Source of the DNA: an uncultured Chloroflexota bacterium
GTDB lineage: Bacteria; Chloroflexota; Anaerolineae; Anaerolineales; Anaerolineaceae
DNA length: 26,119 nt
Reading direction: 5' to 3'
NCBI GenBank assembly: GCA_902795255.1
Contig: CADBKS010000015.1
Location: forward strand, 1-26,119
Part shown: one piece after another, positions 1 to 5,725 of the stretch
Position numbering within the stretch: position 1 is the first letter of the stretch
How the letters are laid out: each line of letters opens with the position of its first letter
Notes under the pieces: model-generated
Database searches by the model: none
Seen by the model: only the letters and a program-made list of their open reading frames with translations
What the model was told of the DNA's origin: nothing
Position numbers and translations under genes: made by a program

Positions 1-1
1 G

Positions 2-232
2 ACCGACGGCGCGCAGAGCTCCGCCGTCCGTCGGCAGGAAACGGTCATCTTGTCCCGCGGGAGCTCATATAATGAACCAGCCGTGGTCGGAACGCAGTAT
101 CCGGTCTTTCGCGGCGCGCTGATCGTCAGCGAGGGGGCGGACAGCCCCGCGGTGCGCTATCAGCTCGCCTCGGCGGTCTCGGCCCTGCTTGGGATCGGGA
201 CTGACAGGATCACGGTGGTCAAAATGAAATGA
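2..232 (+). CDS. spoIIIAG: Stage III sporulation protein AG, C-terminal part (5' end outside window)
   Basis: The reading frame is open from base 2 and ends at TGA 230-232, so only about 76 C-terminal residues are present. What is visible is the typical end of SpoIIIAG: a YPVFRGALIV strand, a GADSPAVR segment and the ending DRITVVKMK. SpoIIIAG is a mother-cell membrane protein with a ring-building domain that helps form the SpoIIIA-SpoIIQ channel between mother cell and forespore during engulfment. The next gene, spoIIIAH, starts about 13 bases later, as in the conserved spoIIIA operon order. An internal TTG at 50 could be read as a start, but the family signature extends upstream of it, so I treat the gene as cut by the window edge. 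This gene belongs to the Bacillota-like segment left of the seam at 1937. Confidence 0.85.
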   Translation, partial: TDGAQSSAVRRQETVILSRGSSYNEPAVVGTQYPVFRGALIVSEGADSPAVRYQLASAVSALLGIGTDRITVVKMK

Positions 233-245
233 TGGAGGATGGATG

Positions 246-812
246 ATGAAGATTTGGAAACGAAACGCGATCGTGGCGGCGGTTCTGGTCCTGGTGTGCG
301 CCGGGATCTATCTGAACTGGCGCTATGAGGAGGGGCTGAAGGTGGATCTGGTCTCGACCCTGGATTCGGATAAGGTCCTGAACGACGCAGCCCTGGTCAT
401 GCAGACCGACGGCGAGGCGCTGGAGGCGCTGGCGGGGGCGGACCTGCCCGCTTCTCCCGCCGCCGACCAGTTCGCCCGCCTGCGCCTTTCCCGCCAGCAG
501 AGCCGCGACAGCGCGGTGGAGCTGCTGCAGGAGACGATCTCCTACGCCGGGGAAGGGGAGGACCTGTCCGCCAGCACTGCAAAGCTCGATGAGATCGTCA
601 GCGCGTCTCTGGCGGAGGCCTCCATCGAGAGCCTGATAGTCTCCAAGGGCTACGCCGACTGCGTGGCCTATATGACGGAGGAGGGGATCACGGTCGCTGT
701 CCCGGCGGGAGAATCGGGGCTTCAGGCCTCGGACGTGGCCCTTTTGAGCGACGTGATCCTGAGCCAGACCGACTACGAGCTGCCGGAGATCCGAATTATT
801 GAGGTAAAATGA
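246..812 (+). CDS. spoIIIAH: Stage III sporulation protein AH
   Basis: This is a protein of about 188 residues with an N-terminal membrane segment (roughly residues 6-24, hydrophobic and followed by NWRY) and a C-terminal ring-building domain. The family signature is clear: FARLRLSRQQSRDSAVELLQ near residues 77-96, a VSKGYADCVAYM strand, and an ending with the pattern SDVxLLSDVILSQTDY...IRIIEVK. SpoIIIAH pairs with SpoIIQ across the intermembrane space in sporulating cells and forms part of the engulfment channel. Two ATG codons stand in tandem at 243 and 246. The GGAGG at 234-238 is four bases from the first and seven from the second, so 246 is preferred. It follows spoIIIAG closely and is probably the last gene of the spoIIIA operon, because a separate promoter precedes the next gene. 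Codon use is visibly richer in G/C third positions than in the polysaccharide locus. Confidence 0.88.
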   Translation: MKIWKRNAIVAAVLVLVCAGIYLNWRYEEGLKVDLVSTLDSDKVLNDAALVMQTDGEALEALAGADLPASPAADQFARLRLSRQQSRDSAVELLQETISYAGEGEDLSASTAKLDEIVSASLAEASIESLIVSKGYADCVAYMTEEGITVAVPAGESGLQASDVALLSDVILSQTDYELPEIRIIEVK

Positions 813-822
813 GAAATAGCAG

Positions 823-850
823 TTGTTTTTTTCATAATTTGTGATACAAT
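823..850 (+). promoter_or_regulatory. Sigma-A-like promoter of the Asp23 gene, extended -10
   Basis: TTGTTT at 823-828 and TACAAT at 845-850 are separated by 16 bases, and a TG one base upstream of the -10 box (842-843) gives an extended -10. The site lies in the short AT-rich gap after spoIIIAH, about 35 bases before the Asp23 start. It would uncouple asp23-nusB from the sporulation operon. This is a pattern match only. Confidence 0.55.
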
Positions 851-884
851 ATCCGAAAGAGACATTCCACAAGGAGGAATTATC

Positions 885-1247
885 ATGGCTGAGAATAAGG
901 ATTACATCACCAGTACGCTGGAAAACGGCACCGTCAACATCAACGAGGACGTCATCACCACCATCGCCGCGGCTGCGGTCAAGGACGTGGAGGGCGTGGT
1001 CGCTCTGGCGGGCGACGATCTGGCCGGCTTCCTGGGCCGCAAGAACGGCGGCAAGGGTCTGAAGGTCACGCTCGGCGAGGATAGCGTCCGCATCGAGTGC
1101 AGTCTGGTCGTGCTCTACGGGCATTCCGTGGTGGAGATCGCCCGGAACGTCCAGACCGTCATCCACAACGCCGTGGAGTCCATGACCGGCCTCAAGGTCT
1201 CGAACGTGGACGTGAACGTGAGCGGCATCACGATGTCAAAAGCGTAA
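885..1247 (+). CDS. Asp23/Gls24 family envelope stress response protein
   Basis: This 120-residue protein is a single Asp23/Gls24 (DUF322) domain. Visible landmarks are INEDVITTIAAAAVKDVEGV (residues about 19-37), a GKGLKVTLGEDSVRIECSLVV core, YGHSVVEIARNVQ, and the late segment MTGLKVSNVDVNVSGI. The length is typical of the small stand-alone members encoded beside nusB in Clostridia. Members are cytoplasmic and associate with the membrane through partners; their precise role in this lineage is not settled. AAGGAGG at 871-877 stands eight bases before the ATG, a strong ribosome site. The gene has its own promoter (823-850) and is followed 22 bases later by nusB, with which it probably shares a transcript. 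Confidence 0.88.
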   Translation: MAENKDYITSTLENGTVNINEDVITTIAAAAVKDVEGVVALAGDDLAGFLGRKNGGKGLKVTLGEDSVRIECSLVVLYGHSVVEIARNVQTVIHNAVESMTGLKVSNVDVNVSGITMSKA

Positions 1248-1269
1248 TACATAGAAACGGAGCGCCACT

Positions 1270-1722
1270 ATGACACGGTCAAACGCAAGAGAAATCGCCG
1301 TCCATCTGATCTATGCCGTCCAGTGCGGCGGAGAAACCGTGGACGCCGTTTTGGAGACCCGCTTCGATCAGGCCTACTATGAAGGTCTGGCGGGAGAGCA
1401 CGAGGTCTATGCCGAGGCACCCGGCGAGAAGCAGAAGCGCTACATCACCGCCGTCGTGCGCGGCGTGACCGAGCGCCGCGCAGAGCTGGAGGCGCTGATT
1501 GCCAAATATGCCATCGGCTGGAATCTGAACCGCATCTCCAGCCTGGCCCGCGCCATCATGGAGCTTGCCATGTACGAAGAGCTTTACGTGGAGGACGTTC
1601 CGATGAACGTCGCCGTCCACGAGGCCGTCCTGCTCACCCAGAAGTATGAGGAGCCGGAGACCGCGACCTTCGTCAACGGGATCCTGGGCAGCTTTTCCAG
1701 GGACCGGGAGGCGGCGGAATGA
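1270..1722 (+). CDS. nusB: Transcription antitermination factor NusB
   Basis: This 150-residue all-helical protein matches NusB. It has the N-terminal pattern SNAREIAVHLIYAVQ (residues 4-18), the RISSLARAIMELAMYEELY helix, VPMNVAVHEAVLLTQKY and the ending ETATFVNGILGSF. NusB forms a heterodimer with ribosomal protein S10 (NusE), binds boxA RNA and keeps RNA polymerase elongating through rRNA operons. The length is normal. Upstream there is only a modest GGAG at about 1259-1262. The stop codon overlaps the start of the next gene (ATGA at 1719-1722), indicating translational coupling. The order asp23-nusB-TsaD-like, as I recall it, is common in Clostridia. Confidence 0.92.
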   Translation: MTRSNAREIAVHLIYAVQCGGETVDAVLETRFDQAYYEGLAGEHEVYAEAPGEKQKRYITAVVRGVTERRAELEALIAKYAIGWNLNRISSLARAIMELAMYEELYVEDVPMNVAVHEAVLLTQKYEEPETATFVNGILGSFSRDREAAE

Positions 1723-1937
1723 TCGCCATCGGCTTCGATACCAGCAACTATACCACCTCCTGCGCCAGCTTTGACGGCGCGGAGGGCAGGAACGTCTCCA
1801 GGCTGCTTCCGGTCAAACCGGGGGCGCTTGGTCTGCGTCAGTCTGACGCGCTGTTCCATCATATCAAACGGCTGCCGGAGCTATCCGACAGCCTGTTTGC
1901 GTCTATTCCGGCGGCGCAGATCGGGGCCGTCGGCGTC
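1719..1937 (+). pseudogene. TsaD/Gcp-like (O-sialoglycoprotein endopeptidase family) gene, first 73 codons only
   Basis: The gene starts at an ATG overlapping the nusB stop and encodes a recognisable N-terminus: IGFDTSNYTTS (residues 4-14) of the ASKHA fold, then LLPVKPGALGLRQSDALFHH and IGAVGV. Family members I recall continue from AVGVS into a Pro/Arg-rich stretch ending near SYMP. Here the reading changes abruptly after Val73 (base 1937) into the antisense of the DUF362 gene. The frame stays open to 2963, but that later part is not TsaD-like. More than 200 residues are missing, including most of the nucleotide and metal site. This is the clostridial paralogue found after nusB, not necessarily the tRNA t6A enzyme itself, so no symbol is given. 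The truncation coincides with a change of apparent lineage and is probably a contig join. Confidence 0.75.
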
Positions 1938-2873
1938 ATGATCGATATCGATGAGGAAATAGCGGTCATTGCCCATCTTCAGTTCTTTCATATAACTGAG
2001 CTGACGCAGCCCGTGGCGGGACTCAATGCGTTCGACCAGATCATGGTGTTCTTCTTCCTTCAGGGCATAAACAAGATCCACGGAAGCCTGATCGGCCGCC
2101 AGAATATCGACGGAAGCAACGATCCCGATGTTCGGGGTGACCACCGGCATGGCTGCCACGCCTTCACAGTCGCAGGAGACGGACATGTTGCGCAGCACGT
2201 TAATGTAAACGACCTGTTTCCCGAAGAAATCGATCGTCGCTTTAGTGGATTCGGCGATGCGCTCCATCAGTTCTTCTTCCGCAATACTCCACATATTGTC
2301 GGAGCCTTCGGCCTGATGGATCCATTTCTTACCGATGCGGCCATCCGCACAGCCGATGCCGATATTTTTGTTGGAACCGCCGAAACCGCCCATCATATGG
2401 CCTTTAAAATGGGTCAGGGTCAGCATGGAATCATAGTTCAGCATGTTTTTCCCGACAGACATTTCGGTGAACCACTTTCCGCCTTTCACGGGCAGCAGCG
2501 CGGTACTTTCTTCATCGGTGATATCGACCGGGCAGAAGGTCCAGCCGTTGATTTTTATGGTCTCACGGTGCTGTTCCGTTGTATAGCGGTCCCCGTCATA
2601 AAAAGTGTTGGTCTCGATAATATGCGCATCCGGGAGCTCTTTTTCCACAAGGTTTTTGACCCATTCCCGGGGGATGATGTTCGGGCCGTGGGGCTCGCCG
2701 GTATGGAGCTTGATGGCGACTTTGCCGGTCAGCGGGGCGCAGATCCGTTTATAGATCTTCTCCAGCCCCTCCGCGGAAAGGTCCCGCGTAAAATAAACGA
2801 TCGATTCATTGCCGCAGCGTTCTTCGTAAGGAACATAGCGTTCTCCGCCGGTACCGGGTTTAACCTGACACAT
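1881..2873 (-). CDS. DUF362 domain protein; 3' end run on through the contig seam
   Basis: The native part (2873 down to about 1938, roughly 312 residues) resembles DUF362 proteins of the single-domain type. It has VAIKLHTGEPHGPN near residues 50-63, a THFKGHMMGGFGGSNKNIGIG core and a Cys-containing NMSVSCDCEG segment. Near the seam it reads MKELKMGNDRYFLIDID, which I recognise as the usual end of the family. The frame then continues about 19 codons into antisense TsaD-like sequence before stopping at 1881, so the natural stop has been lost. The function of DUF362 is poorly defined; some members carry ferredoxin clusters, but none is seen here. AAAGGAG (2879-2885, minus strand) lies five bases before the ATG at 2873, preferred over the ATG at 2894. 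It is divergent from the polysaccharide genes and probably unrelated to them. Confidence 0.7.
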   Translation of the reverse strand: MCQVKPGTGGERYVPYEERCGNESIVYFTRDLSAEGLEKIYKRICAPLTGKVAIKLHTGEPHGPNIIPREWVKNLVEKELPDAHIIETNTFYDGDRYTTEQHRETIKINGWTFCPVDITDEESTALLPVKGGKWFTEMSVGKNMLNYDSMLTLTHFKGHMMGGFGGSNKNIGIGCADGRIGKKWIHQAEGSDNMWSIAEEELMERIAESTKATIDFFGKQVVYINVLRNMSVSCDCEGVAAMPVVTPNIGIVASVDILAADQASVDLVYALKEEEHHDLVERIESRHGLRQLSYMKELKMGNDRYFLIDIDHDADGPDLRRRNRRKQAVG

Positions 2874-2946
2874 AATAACTCCTTTGCTTATCATTCTGCT
2901 CCCGGGTCCTGCCGGGAAAGGATAATTTTTAATTTAGTCATTAATA

Positions 2947-2973
2947 ATTTTATCCCGTTTTAAAAATTCTCAA
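2947..2973 (-). promoter_or_regulatory. Possible promoter of the DUF362 gene
   Basis: On the minus strand TTGAGA (2973-2968) is followed after 15 bases by TAAAAT (2952-2947). The spacing is short for a sigma-A promoter, so this is a weak call. It lies in the AT-rich gap between the divergent DUF362 and glycosyltransferase genes, back to back with the better + strand promoter at 2982-3010. Confidence 0.3.
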
Positions 2974-2981
2974 GGCGAAAT

Positions 2982-3010
2982 TTGACATTAAGGCCGGGAT
3001 AAGCTAAAAT
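2982..3010 (+). promoter_or_regulatory. Strong sigma-A-like promoter of the polysaccharide locus
   Basis: TTGACA (2982-2987), a 17-base spacer and TAAAAT (3005-3010) form a near-consensus promoter with predicted transcription start near 3017. It is the best match to the housekeeping consensus that I saw in the window, and stands at the head of the + strand polysaccharide genes about 90 bases before the first start codon. The leader is long enough to hold the inverted repeat at 3025-3042. Confidence 0.72.
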
Positions 3011-3024
3011 TTTAAGAAGAAAAA

Positions 3025-3042
3025 CATGTGCATCAGCACATG
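3025..3042 (+). repeat. Perfect inverted repeat in the leader of the polysaccharide locus
   Basis: CATGTGC (3025-3031) and GCACATG (3036-3042) are perfect complements around the loop ATCA. The repeat begins about eight bases after the predicted transcription start. It could be an operator or a 5' hairpin that stabilises the mRNA. There is no T-run after it, so it is not a terminator. Confidence 0.5.
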
Positions 3043-3106
3043 ATCACGCCGAAGGGTGCGGAGTATTCCGCAGTACTTCCGGCCGTTCCTTCCCGGATCT
3101 AAAATT

Positions 3107-4135
3107 ATGCAGCCGAAAGTTTCGATCATCATTCCCGTTTACAACGTAGAAAAATATCTCGAAGAGTGCATGGAAAGTGCCGTTCGCCAGACACTCCGAG
3201 AGATCGAGATCATCTGCATCAATGACGGCTCCACGGACCGCTCCCCTGCGATCCTTGAGCGGTACGCGGCGGCTGACCCGCGCATCCGGCTGATCAGCAA
3301 AAAGAATGAAGGCTATGGCGCCGCGATGAACATCGGGCTGGAGAACGCCTCCGGAGAATACATCGGGATCCTCGAGCCGGATGATTTTGTTCCGGAGGAC
3401 ATGTATGAGACGCTGTACCGCACCGCGCATGAGAAAGATCTTGATTTCATCAAAGCGGACTTCTTCCGGTTCGTCAGTGCGCCTGACGGGACTTACATCA
3501 AAACACTGAACCAGCTTTCGTCCGATCCCGGTGATTACGGGAAGATCTTCGACCCGGCCGCCGCGCCTTCCTCACTGGCTTTTATCATGAACACCTGGAG
3601 CGGCATCTACAAACGCAGCTTCATCGAGCAGCATCACATCCGGCACAACACAACACCGGGAGCCGCTTTTCAGGACACGGGCTTCTGGATCCAGACTTTT
3701 ATCTATGCGCACCGTGCGATGATCATCGACACAGCGTTTTACATGAACCGCCGCGACAACGCCGGTTCGTCTGTCCATGACCCGAAAAAGGTGTACACGA
3801 TCAACCGGGAATTCGATTTTGTCCGGGAGATCCTCGAACGGGATGAAAAGGTATGGGAACGGTTCCGCGGGATGTACTGGCGCTGCAAATATCAGGGATA
3901 TACCGCCCGGCTGCAGGTCATCGCGCGCAAATACCGTCCCGGATTTGTGAAACAGATGGGCAGTGAATTCCGCGCGGGGCTGGAGAACGGGGAGATCGAC
4001 CTGAGCCTGTTCAATGCAGGAGAACAGAAGTGGATCCGGATGCTCACAGAAGATCCGATCCGGTTCCTGGTCCTGTATCAGGCATCCCTTCTGAAATACC
4101 GCCTCCGGACCCGTTTGACCGGCAGACGGGACTGA
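3107..4135 (+). CDS. Family 2 glycosyltransferase
   Basis: This 342-residue cytoplasmic GT-A enzyme opens with the GT2 signature KVSIIIPVYNVEKYLEECMES (one residue trimmed here: VSIIIPVYNVEKYLEECMES) and continues with INDGSTDRS, a KKNEGYGAAMNIGLENA segment and a metal-site position reading EPDD instead of the usual DSDD. The second half has TPGAAFQDTGFW and NRRDNAGSSVHD, motifs that also occur in the two larger GT2 fusion proteins of this locus. It therefore represents the same subfamily as a single domain. No membrane segment is seen. The frame is open from a GTG at 3056, but similarity begins at ATG 3107, which I use; the ribosome site is weak. It is the first gene after the promoter at 2982-3010. 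Sugar donor and acceptor cannot be told from sequence. Confidence 0.85.
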   Translation: MQPKVSIIIPVYNVEKYLEECMESAVRQTLREIEIICINDGSTDRSPAILERYAAADPRIRLISKKNEGYGAAMNIGLENASGEYIGILEPDDFVPEDMYETLYRTAHEKDLDFIKADFFRFVSAPDGTYIKTLNQLSSDPGDYGKIFDPAAAPSSLAFIMNTWSGIYKRSFIEQHHIRHNTTPGAAFQDTGFWIQTFIYAHRAMIIDTAFYMNRRDNAGSSVHDPKKVYTINREFDFVREILERDEKVWERFRGMYWRCKYQGYTARLQVIARKYRPGFVKQMGSEFRAGLENGEIDLSLFNAGEQKWIRMLTEDPIRFLVLYQASLLKYRLRTRLTGRRD

Positions 4136-4435
4136 GCACAGCGCCCCGGCCGTTTCTCATCCGGGAATGTACCTCCGGCCATCGGAAAGGGCCGGGCAGC
4201 AAAGTCAGGCACAGACACTCCGGTCTTACAGCGGCACATTCCCATACACCGCACAGAGCAGCACGTATTAACTGTTCGTATCCGGCTTTGGCAGCACCGG
4301 ATCCTCCCTTTGTTTCAGGCGTTCCGCCCGTATAATTCTTTGCGTATTTATCCATGCACGATATGATTCATGGTACAATGGGCAGAAGAACGGGAGCGGC
4401 AGCCTGCCGGCCCGGAACGAAACAGGAGAAAATGA
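4136..4435 (+). other. Intergenic stretch before ugd
   Basis: This is a 300-base gap with no convincing gene. It contains a long-range complementary pair, CCCGGCC near 4144-4150 and GGCCGGG near 4190-4196, without a following T-run. An AT-rich stretch from about 4331 holds a TATAAT (4331-4336) and the extended -10 at 4371-4379. Open frames through it on either strand have no recognisable protein features. Confidence 0.5.
4371..4379 (+). promoter_or_regulatory. Extended -10 promoter before ugd
   Basis: TGGTACAAT (4371-4379) is an extended -10 element (TG, one base, TACAAT). The hexamer 17 bases upstream (4351-4356) is a poor -35, which extended -10 promoters tolerate. It lies about 57 bases before ugd and would allow expression independent of the first promoter. 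Confidence 0.45.
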
Positions 4436-5698
4436 ATGAACAGAAAAATCGCGGTTGCCGGGACCGGCTACGTCGGGCTTTCGCTGGCAGTTCTGCTTTC
4501 TCAAAAGAACCGTGTAACAGCAGTCGACATTGTTCCTGAAAAGGTTGCAAAACTGAACAGTTTTATTTCCCCGATCGAAGATGAATATATCGAAAAATAT
4601 CTTGCGGAAGCAAAAGCAGGTTCCAGAAAGCTGGACCTTCATGCCACGCTGGATGCCCGGGATGCTTATAAAGACGCGGAGTTTATCATTATCGCCGCCC
4701 CGACAAATTATGACGCTCTCAGGAACTTTTTTGACACCAGCGCTGTTGAATCCGTCATCAGCCTGATCGCCGAGAGCACGAAAGACAGCGAAAAGAAACC
4801 GCTGATCGTCATCAAATCCACGATCCCGGTGGGATATACCGCCTCGCTGAAAGAGAAAACCGGAATGGACAACATCATATTCAGTCCGGAGTTTCTCCGC
4901 GAATCCAAAGCGCTCTACGACAATCTTTACCCCTCCCGCATCATAGCCGGCTGCGATGAAAAGACCGAAGCCCGGGCACATGAGTTCGCGGAACTGCTTC
5001 GCGAATGTTCCGAAAAGCCGGACACCGAAATGATCTTCATGAGCACCACCGAAGCCGAAGCAGTCAAGCTGTTCTGCAACACCTACCTGGCCATGCGGGT
5101 CAGCTTCTTCAATGAACTGGACACCTATGCCGAGCTCAAGGGCCTGAACACGGGCAACATCATCAAAGGGGTCTGCCTTGACCCGCGGATCGGTGATTAT
5201 TACAACAACCCGTCATTCGGTTACGGCGGCTACTGTCTTCCGAAAGACACGAAACAACTGCTGGCGAACTATGAAGGCGTACCGCAGAACCTAATCGAAG
5301 CGATCGTCAACAGCAACCGCACCCGCAAGGATTTCATCGCGTCCCGTGTTCTCCAACTGTCCGGGATCCGGGAATATTCACTGGACGGCCGCATCAAAGG
5401 AACCGAAGGCAACTCTTCAACGATCGGGATCTTCCGTCTGACCATGAAATCGAACTCGGATAACTTCAGACAGTCCGCGATGCAGGGTGTCATGAAGCGC
5501 ATCCGCGCGAACGGTGCGGAAGTGATCATTTACGAACCGACGCTTGAAGACGGGAGCCGCTTCTTCGACAGCCTTGTCGTGAATGACATCGAACGCTTCA
5601 AACGCCGCTCGGACGCCATCATCGCCAACCGCTATGACAGCATTCTGGATGATGTCCGGGGAAAAGTGTATACCAGGGATCTGTTCCGGCGCGACTGA
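4436..5698 (+). CDS. ugd: UDP-glucose 6-dehydrogenase
   Basis: This 420-residue cytoplasmic enzyme oxidises UDP-glucose to UDP-glucuronate with two NAD+. The N-terminal Rossmann motif is [10 protein letters not shown] (residues 7-16). Further landmarks are VIKSTIPVG (125-133), [17 protein letters not shown] (147-163), [12 protein letters not shown] and the active-site segment [19 protein letters not shown] with nucleophile Cys267. The ending KVYTRDLF is also typical. It closely follows the E. coli Ugd pattern as I remember it, with an insertion of about 15-20 residues near 350-370 ([12 protein letters not shown]). AGGAG at 4424-4428 stands seven bases before the ATG at 4436; the ATG at 4432 is out of frame. 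It supplies the uronic acid donor that makes an acidic, carboxyl-bearing polymer possible. Confidence 0.96.
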   Translation: MNRKIAVAGTGYVGLSLAVLLSQKNRVTAVDIVPEKVAKLNSFISPIEDEYIEKYLAEAKAGSRKLDLHATLDARDAYKDAEFIIIAAPTNYDALRNFFDTSAVESVISLIAESTKDSEKKPLIVIKSTIPVGYTASLKEKTGMDNIIFSPEFLRESKALYDNLYPSRIIAGCDEKTEARAHEFAELLRECSEKPDTEMIFMSTTEAEAVKLFCNTYLAMRVSFFNELDTYAELKGLNTGNIIKGVCLDPRIGDYYNNPSFGYGGYCLPKDTKQLLANYEGVPQNLIEAIVNSNRTRKDFIASRVLQLSGIREYSLDGRIKGTEGNSSTIGIFRLTMKSNSDNFRQSAMQGVMKRIRANGAEVIIYEPTLEDGSRFFDSLVVNDIERFKRRSDAIIANRYDSILDDVRGKVYTRDLFRRD

Positions 5699-5725
5699 TC
5701 CGAAACGATCCTTCAGGACCACAGT

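Noticed and set aside
219..1166. A 315-codon open frame on the minus strand opposite spoIIIAH and asp23
   Set aside because: It lies antisense to two well-recognised genes and has no family motifs; G/C-rich third positions often leave the opposite strand open.
1..1722. The idea that the polysaccharide producer forms endospores because spoIIIAG and spoIIIAH are in the window
   Set aside because: These genes lie left of the probable contig seam at 1937 and cannot be safely assigned to the same organism as the polysaccharide locus.
1719..2963. A single 414-codon open frame on the + strand starting as a TsaD-like protein
   Set aside because: Only the first 73 codons match the family. The remainder is the antisense of the DUF362 gene, which has clear family motifs on the minus strand.
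4144..4196. CCCGGCC and GGCCGGG pair as a terminator after the first GT2 gene
   Set aside because: The loop is nearly 40 bases and no T-run follows, so it does not meet the form of an intrinsic terminator.
4044..4355. Minus-strand open frame in the gap before ugd
   Set aside because: It overlaps the end of the GT2 gene, is Gly/Pro-rich with no recognisable domain, and has no ribosome site that I can see.
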